From positions 1-64,000 of the forward strand of contig CAYVXE010000006.1 of NCBI GenBank assembly GCA_964455375.1: 64,000 bases of DNA, in the 5' to 3' direction. The translations under genes were made by a program, and so were the position numbers. The DNA comes from CAYVXE01 sp964455375. GTDB taxonomy: Bacteria > Zhuqueibacterota > Zhuqueibacteria > Oceanimicrobiales > Oceanimicrobiaceae. Positions within the stretch are counted from its first letter, which is position 1. Each line of letters begins with the position of its first letter. This document shows positions 19,841-28,970 of this stretch, piece by piece. The notes under the pieces were generated by a model. That model was not told the DNA's origin. It made no database searches and was given only the letters and a program-made list of their open reading frames with translations.

Positions 19841-20881
19841 TTAAAATTTTATTGCAACGGAAAATCGATTAATCGATCCTAAACTTTTAAAATCCTGGTA
19901 GGCATATCCACCGGATATTTCCAAACCTGCGGAAGTTTCCCAATTGATACCCGCACCAAGCGTCAACCCTTTCTCACGGTCATCAAGAAACAAATCATTA
20001 AAACCGGCTCGTAGCACCAACAGTTCTTTAAAGAGTGCGTACTCACCGCCCACATTAAGACTTTGGGCATTATCATTGGGGTTCAGACCATCTACGGCAA
20101 TCGTAAAACGATTTGATTCCCGTTTTATTGCATCCCAGGAAAGCCCCACTCTCATAATTAACGGAGCGTTAAAATTGTCTGTCCGTAAACGTCCCACAAC
20201 GCTCTGGTTGTTGCCGTTCTGATTCGGAGCAATATCAACCCGTATGTTTAAATCCTCACCATCGATTCGCATATCTGAACCAAAATTAGAAATACTCACC
20301 CCCAAACGGACGCCAGAAAAGGGGGTATCATAAAGCGTTCCGATATCAAAAGCCATGCCGTTTGCACTTGAATTGAGAATCGATTCGTGAATAAATTTAA
20401 CGTTCACGCCAATGGAAAATCGATCCGTCAAATTTCTGGCATACGCCACGCCGATAGCAGCGCTGTTAGAGTTAAAGGTCTCCCCTGTTCCCATGGGTTG
20501 ATCGATAGTTGTTACTTCTATATCATTCGAGGTTAACGCTGTAACATTCACTCCGATGGAACCGAAACCTTCGAAAGGCAGGACCAAGCCAAAATAATTG
20601 AATGTCAGTCCCGGTAACCAGGATGAATAATCCACAAAGAAGGATCGTTTTTGAATTCTGGCAATACCGCCGGGGTTCCAAAACATCGCGGAAGCATCAT
20701 CAGCAATGGAAACAAATGCACTACCCATAGCAGCACCACGAACGCCAACAGGAATACGTAAGAATGTCGCTGCAGATGTTCCTACCTTTTTTACAACTTG
20801 TGCATCAGCCTGGCTGGTACTAATTACAACCAGCAAGATTCCAAATAATTTCACAAGCCGATATTTTTTAAATACTATCAT
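19841..20881 (-). CDS. PorV/PorQ-family outer-membrane protein
   Basis: A 346-residue protein with a signal peptide and the typical N-terminal block of this family (FLRIPVGVRGAAMGSAFV, then DDASAMFWNPGGIA), ending in a beta-strand with a terminal aromatic residue (SVAIKF). Relatives form 14-stranded barrels; PorV shuttles type IX secretion substrates, while others have unknown roles. GGAGAG precedes the ATG. It lies 30 nt after the 'VVPNPY' protein gene and downstream of the TonB receptor, forming a receptor/secreted-protein/PorV trio. Whether it serves secretion of the neighbouring sorted proteins or sugar uptake is not decidable here. Confidence 0.87.
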   Translation of the reverse strand: MIVFKKYRLVKLFGILLVVISTSQADAQVVKKVGTSAATFLRIPVGVRGAAMGSAFVSIADDASAMFWNPGGIARIQKRSFFVDYSSWLPGLTFNYFGLVLPFEGFGSIGVNVTALTSNDIEVTTIDQPMGTGETFNSNSAAIGVAYARNLTDRFSIGVNVKFIHESILNSSANGMAFDIGTLYDTPFSGVRLGVSISNFGSDMRIDGEDLNIRVDIAPNQNGNNQSVVGRLRTDNFNAPLIMRVGLSWDAIKRESNRFTIAVDGLNPNDNAQSLNVGGEYALFKELLVLRAGFNDLFLDDREKGLTLGAGINWETSAGLEISGGYAYQDFKSLGSINRFSVAIKF

Positions 20882-20911
20882 CTTAAACTCTCCAATGAGT
20901 TTTCTTTCAAA

Positions 20912-23900
20912 TTATTTGATAATTGCAAATGTTCCGGTTTTCTTCCCAATTCCGGGTGCCTCCAGATAATAGATATACATTCCATAGGATATGTCCAGAT
21001 TATCTCTACTCAACATATCCCAAATGGCGGTTCCATTATCCAAGACAGAATCATGCTGAATGGTATCGATCAAAACACCATTCACGTTAAAAATGCGAAT
21101 CGTGCATTTTTGCGGCAAATTAATAAAATGCAATTCTCTCGGACCGCGGCCGCTGCTGAACGGGTTTCTCGGTTCCCACCGGGCAGCGGCAACATAAGGA
21201 TTTGGCACTACGCGAATATCGTTCAATTGAGATTTTGCCAGCGCGTTGGAAGCAGATTCTCCAGCAACTGTAAACCGGTATCTATCCTGGGTCAGAAATG
21301 GTTTCCTTAATATCAGATTCAACGTATCGCCAGCAGCAGGATTTCTTCCGCCCGTTGACAAATTCAGCGTAACCCGCCATGAATAAACAGATTTGCCCTT
21401 GGAGTTCTTTTCTATAAACAAAATTGTATCTGTTAAATTCGCATTGTTGGTATTAATGCTGAAATGCCCGTCATTCCCATCTAATTCGGCAAATGCAAAA
21501 TCCACCGGAATATTTTTCGAAGTATTTAGAATCTTGAAGTTCACTTCTTTTGCAGGTAGTTGTACAAATCCGATGGATGTATCTTTCGATGCAGCAATAC
21601 CCACGTCGCCGAATACCATCTGATAATCATTTGGTAATTGTTCACCGATGATATTTAGAAACTGAACGGGACTAAATTGAAAAGGAAAAATATCATTACT
21701 ACTCCAGGAGGATACAACTTTATTGAGGCGTACTCGATCTTCGTTGATAAATGTTAGTCGAAAACCATCGATGAGCGGTACTTCATCGCCTTCATTGAAA
21801 TTCTTACTCTTCTCCAGCTCGATATTTCCATCCGTCAAGTCTGTAACCGTGAAATTTTTTGTGACGATATTATCAAATATAGGCCCGGGAACAATGGTAT
21901 CCTGAAAAGTAACCTCATATTCATGACCGGTTTGGATCGCCCGGGGGTCGACAATTTTGAATCCGATGATACCGCTCGAGGTACCGGTCACATGCGTGAG
22001 TTCCTTCACATTAGCAGGTAAATAACCCGCTACGGCTGCTCGTGGTCGGAGTTCCACAACATTTTGACCGGTTATGACATTCCCCTGCGGATCAACATCC
22101 ACATTTATGGGTGTCTCAGTTGGTGAAATATTTCCCGCCGTAAAACCAAAATCATAGGCTGTGACTGCATAAAAATAACGTTGCCCATTGGTCACCGTTG
22201 AATCGATAAAAGAATGTTTCAATCCGGTATCACTTCCTAAATCAAACTTGACGCCATTGATATCGACCGGGTGCAGTCCCTGTATGCCGTCTTTCAAATC
22301 AAACTGGGCAATAGGTCGTAAAAGCGTCGCCACACCTTTTGCATCCGTAATCACTTTTGCATCGAGGAATGCAGCATCCGTTGCGCGATAAATACGGTAC
22401 CCTTCGAAATCCTTAAACTGTCCGCCAAGCCGTTTGATAAAGCGATCCTCAGACGATTCTGCAACATCGTCCCAATAAAGCGTGACGCGCTTGTCACCCG
22501 GAACGCCGGTCACCGTCACTTGCAGAGGTGCTTGCGCAAACTGATAGTCAGATTCAAACGCCGTACGCGCCTGCTTTTGTTTTTGAATGGCGCTCTCTAT
22601 GTCCGCATCTTTTGTAATGCCCCCTCCCGCCATGGCGACCGAAACAGCCATACGCTGACGTTGTCCTGGTTCGATTGGAAAAAAGCCGGAAGACACAAAC
22701 AAATCGAATTTACCAACCCGTCTGAATAACCTGAACTGCCCGGGTACCATAAATTTCCGCCAAATCGTTGCGTCTGCAACTGTGCTAAAATTAATCCCAC
22801 CTTCGACATCCTGCACGGCGGAGGTAATGCCAATCAAATCGGTTTCACTCACATCTGTTTTATCGATATTCGGTTCGCCAGGGAAGTTTGTTCCTGAGCC
22901 TGAACTTGCAACTCCATCCCCTTCTCCGGGATCACCGCTATTTTCCACCCCGTCTAACCCCACATCATCCTGTAAAACACTCCAGTCATTATCATTGTCA
23001 AAACCATCATCCCGTGATTCATCGATCATGGGCGCCACCGTTGCAAAGGTCTGCGGCGTCGCCTTGCCCGGCACAATAAATCCACGTTTGAGGGTATCTC
23101 CCACATCATAGGAAAGATAATTGATAAACCGCACCGGTCTAACCGTGCCGGTAATTTCATCAAAGCGTTCGAGATGCAGGGTCAGGCGTTCATCGACGAG
23201 GCCATCCAAATCGTCATCACGTAAGTCAGCCAGAGTATCTTCTGTTACGGTAATTCCGCCCGGTGGCAGCACAATACTCCGACCGAGTGTTTTGACTGTT
23301 CCCCCGCCTTGCGGATATTCCGTAATTATTCTATCGAATGTGAGCGAATCGATGAGTACGATTTTGTCTCCGGGTCTAAGGGTACGTGGTTGGAAATTCG
23401 CTTCGGTAAAAAGTGGAATTCGTTCATCAGGATCACCGGTGATTTGTGATATCAATTCAGGATGCAGGTCTGCATCGCCATCGTTATCGATGCCATCCAC
23501 TTCGTTACCTGGCGTTTCCAGAAATTTGATGGAACCCAATCCGACGGGGTCGCTGCCAAATGCTTCCGTACCAATACGATCAGCATCCGTAAGAAATGCC
23601 GTACTGGTCTGCAAGTCCACAAATGGAAAATCGTCTTCTGCATCACCGCCGACAATATCAGCTATCCAGATCAAGAAAGATGCTTTCGGAATTCGTTTCG
23701 TGCCATCATTGAGTATATCATGAATATGAAAAATAACATCGTTGATGAGGATTTGTGTCCAGGCCAATACACGGACATCCATCAAAAGTCCCATCCCCCC
23801 GCGAGACGGGTCGGTTTCATCCGGGATGTAATTGAAACGATCGTATAAATCGTCGGAGGTACGATAAAACATTTCCTGATCGGCGTTAAAAACATTTTTC

Positions 23901-24457
23901 CCAAAGAAACCATTCCACGACCCTATCCAACCGGGGTCGATCGGATCATTGCGCTTATCACGCCAGCCTCCCTGAGCCGCTGTTGGCCAGGTATTTGGTC
24001 TATCACTTCGTGCGATGGATTTTGTATCGGGATTGAGAAACCCGGGAACCGGTTCTAAATTCCAGGATTTGCCGGATGGACTCTGCCGGAAGGTTGGAAA
24101 ATCGATTATCTGGATGATATTTCCATTTTCATCTTTCACTTCGCCAGCTTTCCAGATAGCAATCAGCGCAATATATTCCCGGTTTGTGTTCTTTGGCCAT
24201 TCATAAGGAATCTCATCCGGTACCGCGGCTGTACGACCACTAAATCCAAAGTTGAAAACCGTAGCCCGCACATTGTTGCCATCGATGTTTGTTTTTCTTC
24301 TGAAATTAGTGTCACCACGGTTGTCCGATGGCACATGATGGTTTATTTGCGAATAACTCACACCGGTTAAAAAGAACAGCAAAATGCTGGCAAAGAGCAG
24401 GAATCGTTTACTAAACCAATGTTGGCACTGTATTATAGTTAATTTGCTCCTCAACAT
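20912..24457 (-). CDS. Large secreted protein with C-terminal VVPNPY/FlgD-like domain
   Basis: An 1181-residue exported protein. A hydrophobic segment near residues 18-35 followed by SYSQ is the signal peptide. The middle has acidic D/N-rich loops (for example NEVDGIDNDGDADL) that suggest calcium binding, and a fibronectin-type segment around residues 650-780. The end carries VVPNPYVAA and a FlgD-like strand set with the IYYLEA and GTFAIIK segments. Such proteins sit beside TonB receptors in Calditrichota/KSB1-type genomes (recollection, not searched). It may act as the surface partner of the receptor in place of SusD. It lies 33 nt after the TonB receptor gene. Function is inferred from position only. 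Confidence 0.75.
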   Translation of the reverse strand: MLRSKLTIIQCQHWFSKRFLLFASILLFFLTGVSYSQINHHVPSDNRGDTNFRRKTNIDGNNVRATVFNFGFSGRTAAVPDEIPYEWPKNTNREYIALIAIWKAGEVKDENGNIIQIIDFPTFRQSPSGKSWNLEPVPGFLNPDTKSIARSDRPNTWPTAAQGGWRDKRNDPIDPGWIGSWNGFFGKNVFNADQEMFYRTSDDLYDRFNYIPDETDPSRGGMGLLMDVRVLAWTQILINDVIFHIHDILNDGTKRIPKASFLIWIADIVGGDAEDDFPFVDLQTSTAFLTDADRIGTEAFGSDPVGLGSIKFLETPGNEVDGIDNDGDADLHPELISQITGDPDERIPLFTEANFQPRTLRPGDKIVLIDSLTFDRIITEYPQGGGTVKTLGRSIVLPPGGITVTEDTLADLRDDDLDGLVDERLTLHLERFDEITGTVRPVRFINYLSYDVGDTLKRGFIVPGKATPQTFATVAPMIDESRDDGFDNDNDWSVLQDDVGLDGVENSGDPGEGDGVASSGSGTNFPGEPNIDKTDVSETDLIGITSAVQDVEGGINFSTVADATIWRKFMVPGQFRLFRRVGKFDLFVSSGFFPIEPGQRQRMAVSVAMAGGGITKDADIESAIQKQKQARTAFESDYQFAQAPLQVTVTGVPGDKRVTLYWDDVAESSEDRFIKRLGGQFKDFEGYRIYRATDAAFLDAKVITDAKGVATLLRPIAQFDLKDGIQGLHPVDINGVKFDLGSDTGLKHSFIDSTVTNGQRYFYAVTAYDFGFTAGNISPTETPINVDVDPQGNVITGQNVVELRPRAAVAGYLPANVKELTHVTGTSSGIIGFKIVDPRAIQTGHEYEVTFQDTIVPGPIFDNIVTKNFTVTDLTDGNIELEKSKNFNEGDEVPLIDGFRLTFINEDRVRLNKVVSSWSSNDIFPFQFSPVQFLNIIGEQLPNDYQMVFGDVGIAASKDTSIGFVQLPAKEVNFKILNTSKNIPVDFAFAELDGNDGHFSINTNNANLTDTILFIEKNSKGKSVYSWRVTLNLSTGGRNPAAGDTLNLILRKPFLTQDRYRFTVAGESASNALAKSQLNDIRVVPNPYVAAARWEPRNPFSSGRGPRELHFINLPQKCTIRIFNVNGVLIDTIQHDSVLDNGTAIWDMLSRDNLDISYGMYIYYLEAPGIGKKTGTFAIIK

Positions 24458-24490
24458 AGTATCAATATCCCTTTAATTAAAGTCATCTAA

Positions 24491-27253
24491 CTAAAATCCA
24501 ATATTTAATCCAAGCTGAAACCGCCGCGGTTCCGAATAAAAATCCGGACGCACAAAAAACGTCGGATCGGCCGAAACGTCTTGTAATTGCGTAAATGTAA
24601 AATCAGCCTCTCCGGTATCGGCAAAAACATTTACCGGGTTTTTTGAATCAAACAGGTTAAATACTTTCGTAAATAGTTTAAAATTGAACCCATATAATTT
24701 AAAATTCTTATATGCAGTAAAATCAACAGTAAACAAATCCGGTTTCCTGCGGCTATTCTTTTCAAGACCACCGATGACATTTCGACCGGTTCTTCCAAAA
24801 GTTGCAATTTGTGGTGTATATGGCTGACCGGAATTGAAGCGCTCTAAAAAACTCACCCCCCAACTCGATGAACCCACAAAAATTGATGCATTCACTGAAT
24901 GGGTTTGATCCCAACTCAATGGTGTCAATTGCTTTGTGGCTTCGGCTCCACCCTGCTGGGCGAAAAATTCTTCTTCAGGTGTGGAGTTTGTGCCTTCCGC
25001 CACCTGGAAAGTATAGTCAAGATTTATGGAATAATGATGCGAGAAACGTTTTGAAAAAGTGAGAGTCACACCCAGAACATTGGCAAAATCACGATTATTT
25101 CGGCGTGAATAAGAAACGCCGGCAAGGGATGTATTAAACGGTTGACTGGTGGATACCCAATCCCGAATATCGCGATAAAACATGGTCATATCAGCACCGA
25201 TGTCATCGGAGAGCTGCTGCTGTAAACCAAGCTCATACATGGTTGTTTTCTGTGGTTTTAAATCGGGGTTACCGAACGGTCCCTGAATACCGGAGGCGCT
25301 GGTCACTTTTAATTCGTCGCCGCGGAATAATTGTTCATAGTCCGGTGTCTGCCGGAAGATACCGAAAGAAAAGTGAATGACGCCGCGGTCAGTTATTGGG
25401 TAGGCCACACCTAATCTTGGACTGAGCTGTGTTTTCTTGCTGGTGCGGCGATACCAAAATTGCTCCCGCTCGGCCAGGGTAAATTTATTGCCGTCTGTCT
25501 GCTCATCAAGACCGATAACGCCATCCCCATTGCTATCCTTAAAAATGTGCTGTAATTTAAACGGATTAAAAATATTCGGATCTGTTAAATCCACCGGCAC
25601 CTTGCCATTAGCGTCAAACAAATCATACCGTAAGCCAACATTAATAATGAGACTTTCATATTCGATTTTGTCCTGAAAATAGGCAGCAAACGTAAATGGG
25701 TCCCGGTTTATCAAACTGTGAGATGGTTCGGTCGCTGGTCGAATCTCTGGTTTAAAGGGAATAATTTGTTGGCCGCTCGCATCTTCTGCCGGCACCAGAG
25801 TAAAGTCATCGAGAAAAACATCGTCGGTCTTAAACTCAACACCCGTTTTTATCTGATGGCGATTGTTTATCTGGCTGGTAAGATCAAATTTTGCAATCCA
25901 GCTTTTTGTGCTGCGTTCAAAACGCGCTAAATCTGTGCCGGCCTGTAAAAATTGATTTGCTCCCGTACTTAAGGAATCCGGATGTACATAGCGTAAATCG
26001 AAAGGATTATCAAACAACACGGACTTTAACTCGTTTCTTTTATATGAGCCGGTGATTTCATAAAAGGTATTTTTCCCAAGCGCATGTGTCAAATTAGCAA
26101 TGAATGTCACGCCGTTTACGTCATCGCCGCGCGACCCTCGTGGATTCAATTTGAAACCATGATTATAATTGTGACGGTTTTCCTGGCTGCCTAAGAAATC
26201 TAATTTAAATTTAATCGGTGCGGCAATACGCCATTCCAGACTGGCCTGGCCGCTCCAACGCCTCTGGGAATTCATGGAGACCGCACTACTATCGCCAACT
26301 ACACGCACCGTGTCGCCATTAATGATCTGTTGCCGGCCCTGCGGGCTGAAAGCATTCGCACCAAATAACCAACCGCCATTATGAAACCGTCTTCCGGTAA
26401 CAAAAAATGTCAGTTTATCCTTGACAATCGGCCCGCTAAGTGACCCTTGAAAATTGTAATTATCTGTGGGATTTACATCGTTGATATTAAAAAATAGATT
26501 GTCATGGGTGCTGATATAGTCTCCACTGTAGGTTTCAAAACTGCCATGAAATTCGTTGCCGCCGGTTTTGGTAATGATATTGATGATGCCACTCAACGCC
26601 TCTCCGTATTCCGCATTAAATGTCCCACTGATGACTTGCAATTCCTGAATAGATTCATTTTCGACCTGAACGGCTTGTGTTCTGGTAAAATCATCTGTAA
26701 TTCGGACACCGTTGACCATGTAAGCGACCTCCGATGAACGACCGCCGCGAATATGAATACCACCCCCGGAGTCCCGGCTGATCCCGGCCTGTAAATTAAG
26801 CACATCCGACAGTTCCTGCACCGGCAAACGCTTGATGTCTTCAGCCTGCACCCGTGCTTCTGATGAGGTTAAATCTTTTCGGATTATTGGCTTTTCAGCA
26901 ATGATGACAACTTCCCCTCCTAATTCAACCGTTTCGGGACGCATTTGAAAATTGATGGTCGTCGTTAAATCGGTTAACACCTGTACATTCTGCATCAGAA
27001 CTTTCTGGTACCCGATAAAATCTGCACGCAATTCAAAGTTCCCCGGAGGTACCCGCAAAATTGTATACCGACCCTCTAAGTCCGATGCCGCACCAAGGGT
27101 TGTTCCAACCAAAACAATATTTGCTCCCGGAAGCGGATCACCACTTTCAGCATCGATCACTTTCCCGGTTATTTTTCCAAATTTCTGGGCAAAACCGGAT
27201 GTTGTAGCTATTAAAAATAACAGAACGACTAAAATGCGTCCCACTTTTTCCAT
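24491..27253 (-). CDS. TonB-dependent receptor with carboxypeptidase-like N-domain
   Basis: A 920-residue outer-membrane active transporter. Order: signal peptide (1-22), CarboxypepD_reg domain (about 25-110, GKVIDAESGDPLPGANIVLVGT), plug domain (about 125-230, GIHIRGGRSSEVAYMVNGV) and a 22-stranded barrel to the C-terminal aromatic strand. This is the SusC-like layout. It should import oligosaccharides, probably alpha-glucans, using TonB energy. GGAG precedes the ATG. Neighbours are a SurA-like PPIase upstream and the 'VVPNPY' protein downstream. No SusD-like gene is adjacent or elsewhere in the window. Substrate is inferred from the surrounding amylases. Confidence 0.92.
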   Translation of the reverse strand: MEKVGRILVVLLFLIATTSGFAQKFGKITGKVIDAESGDPLPGANIVLVGTTLGAASDLEGRYTILRVPPGNFELRADFIGYQKVLMQNVQVLTDLTTTINFQMRPETVELGGEVVIIAEKPIIRKDLTSSEARVQAEDIKRLPVQELSDVLNLQAGISRDSGGGIHIRGGRSSEVAYMVNGVRITDDFTRTQAVQVENESIQELQVISGTFNAEYGEALSGIINIITKTGGNEFHGSFETYSGDYISTHDNLFFNINDVNPTDNYNFQGSLSGPIVKDKLTFFVTGRRFHNGGWLFGANAFSPQGRQQIINGDTVRVVGDSSAVSMNSQRRWSGQASLEWRIAAPIKFKLDFLGSQENRHNYNHGFKLNPRGSRGDDVNGVTFIANLTHALGKNTFYEITGSYKRNELKSVLFDNPFDLRYVHPDSLSTGANQFLQAGTDLARFERSTKSWIAKFDLTSQINNRHQIKTGVEFKTDDVFLDDFTLVPAEDASGQQIIPFKPEIRPATEPSHSLINRDPFTFAAYFQDKIEYESLIINVGLRYDLFDANGKVPVDLTDPNIFNPFKLQHIFKDSNGDGVIGLDEQTDGNKFTLAEREQFWYRRTSKKTQLSPRLGVAYPITDRGVIHFSFGIFRQTPDYEQLFRGDELKVTSASGIQGPFGNPDLKPQKTTMYELGLQQQLSDDIGADMTMFYRDIRDWVSTSQPFNTSLAGVSYSRRNNRDFANVLGVTLTFSKRFSHHYSINLDYTFQVAEGTNSTPEEEFFAQQGGAEATKQLTPLSWDQTHSVNASIFVGSSSWGVSFLERFNSGQPYTPQIATFGRTGRNVIGGLEKNSRRKPDLFTVDFTAYKNFKLYGFNFKLFTKVFNLFDSKNPVNVFADTGEADFTFTQLQDVSADPTFFVRPDFYSEPRRFQLGLNIGF

Positions 27254-27271
27254 TGTTCACTCCATAAAATA

Positions 27272-28954
27272 TTAATTCAATCGAATCGATTTCAATTTTT
27301 CAGGATAGGTTTTCAAAAATGAAAGCGACTTCTTCATTTTGTTAATTTCAGATTTGCGGTACCCATCCCAAGCAAGATAACGAACTGCAGATTCCACATC
27401 ATCATGCGCCTCAGAGAAACTGCGCATTCTTGCAGGCTTCTTCCCGATGCATTTCAGAAAGACGATCATTGAATCCATTTTTACCGGTCCGGCAAGATCG
27501 TTAACTTTCACGGAAAAAACTTTCGGCGCCCATTTACCAAAATCCTGTGGGGTTAAGTAACCCAATTCACCACCTTTTTCGGCGCTCCATCGACGCACTG
27601 AGTATTGCTTCGCCAACACGGCGAAGGGCACACCGCTTTTTAATTTTGTCTCTACCACATCAGCGGTAGATTTGTCCTCTAAAACAATTTCGCGAAGATT
27701 TATTTCAGCCGGTGCTGCAAATAAGTTCGGATCGGAATCAAAATAATGTTTCAACGAATCTTCGGGAACGATCATGTCACGTTTTAGTTTATCTTCCATC
27801 CGAGTCAACAAATAGGTTTCCCATTCTTCCTTTACTTTGTTTTGATATTCAGGCGTTTGATCAAGCCGCTCTGTCTTTGCCTGTCTTAGAATTTCTTCCC
27901 GAACGATCAGGCCGGAAATGAACGACTTTAAATCTTCCTTTGAATGAATCCATTTTTTCTGTTTCTCGGAAGTAAAATTCGCTTTCTTTTGAAAATCGCC
28001 TATACTCCATTTCCCAACTCTTGAGCGGACAAGCTGCATCGCTTCAATATTTTTACCGGGAGAGTTATCTTCAGTCGCCGACCGCTTCATATCATCGGCC
28101 TTTAATAACCGGAATAATTGTACCACAGCATGTTCATCGAAATTAATCTTGAGAACGTTCGACAGTGAATCACTGTACGTCTGTACTGCTTGCTTAATTT
28201 TCCGGTTGCGCCAATACAGGGAAAGTTTTGTTTTCTGTTTGGCAAATTCATATTCCGTGTTGACGGGGTTGGTTTTTCGGCCGTCCACCCGGATAATACT
28301 GTAACCGTCGCTGGTTCGGACCGGTTGCGACACTTCGCCAATCTTCAAATTGAATGCTGCGTTTTCAAAAGCGGGATCCATTTCATCGACGGTAAAATAA
28401 CCGAGAGAGCCGCCAGAATGCTGTAATTTTTTATCTTTAAAAATACGTTTTGCCAAATCTTCAAAACTGACGCCATGCATAACCGCGCGGTATAAACTGT
28501 CCGCCTTTTCCCGTGTGGGTGCATAAAGGTGTCTTGCCTTTATTTTGGTCTGAAATCTTATGTACAATTTTTTTAGTTCATTGTCGCTAACGGTCACTTT
28601 TGCGGCAATATTTTTCTTACTGAATGTATTTAAAAGTTGTTGAATCTTTATCCGCTCATGCTCCGTTTTGCCGACCCGGTCATCTCCCAATTTTTCCTGA
28701 ATCGCTGCGTAAATCAATATCTCTTCATCGATCATGTTGCTCAGTAATTTCTTTCGGGTATCGTATGTGTCCTGGACTCCCTCGCCGGTTTTCCTTCTGA
28801 AATCAAGATAGCGTTTTTTGAAATCATTTTTCGTAATGGTGCGGTTTTCTATTACAGCCAGTGTGTCAGCCGTAATCTCAGATTTTCTTTCACAACTGAT
28901 GAAGACACAAAAAGATACAATAAAAAAACTCAGTAAAATACGTTTGTTAAACAT
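27272..28954 (-). CDS. SurA/PpiC-type peptidyl-prolyl isomerase, lipoprotein
   Basis: A ~560-residue chaperone with a signal peptide ending in FISC, a likely lipidation site. After a SurA-like N-terminal helical region come two parvulin domains: about residues 135-230 (GGSLGYFTVDEMDPAF) and about 395-500 (GGELGYLTPQDFGKW). Parvulins isomerise prolyl bonds and help fold outer-membrane barrels in the periplasm. It sits 13 nt after the GH13 lipoprotein gene and 18 nt before the TonB receptor gene, so it is probably a dedicated foldase for the outer-membrane components of this locus. That role is inference. Confidence 0.88.
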   Translation of the reverse strand: MFNKRILLSFFIVSFCVFISCERKSEITADTLAVIENRTITKNDFKKRYLDFRRKTGEGVQDTYDTRKKLLSNMIDEEILIYAAIQEKLGDDRVGKTEHERIKIQQLLNTFSKKNIAAKVTVSDNELKKLYIRFQTKIKARHLYAPTREKADSLYRAVMHGVSFEDLAKRIFKDKKLQHSGGSLGYFTVDEMDPAFENAAFNLKIGEVSQPVRTSDGYSIIRVDGRKTNPVNTEYEFAKQKTKLSLYWRNRKIKQAVQTYSDSLSNVLKINFDEHAVVQLFRLLKADDMKRSATEDNSPGKNIEAMQLVRSRVGKWSIGDFQKKANFTSEKQKKWIHSKEDLKSFISGLIVREEILRQAKTERLDQTPEYQNKVKEEWETYLLTRMEDKLKRDMIVPEDSLKHYFDSDPNLFAAPAEINLREIVLEDKSTADVVETKLKSGVPFAVLAKQYSVRRWSAEKGGELGYLTPQDFGKWAPKVFSVKVNDLAGPVKMDSMIVFLKCIGKKPARMRSFSEAHDDVESAVRYLAWDGYRKSEINKMKKSLSFLKTYPEKLKSIRLN

Positions 28955-28970
28955 CAACTTTTAGTCTAAA

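Noticed and set aside
23121..23723. 200-residue plus-strand open frame
   Set aside because: Antisense to the 1181-aa secreted protein; Ser/Arg/Pro-rich composition typical of a shadow frame, no ribosome site or recognised domain.
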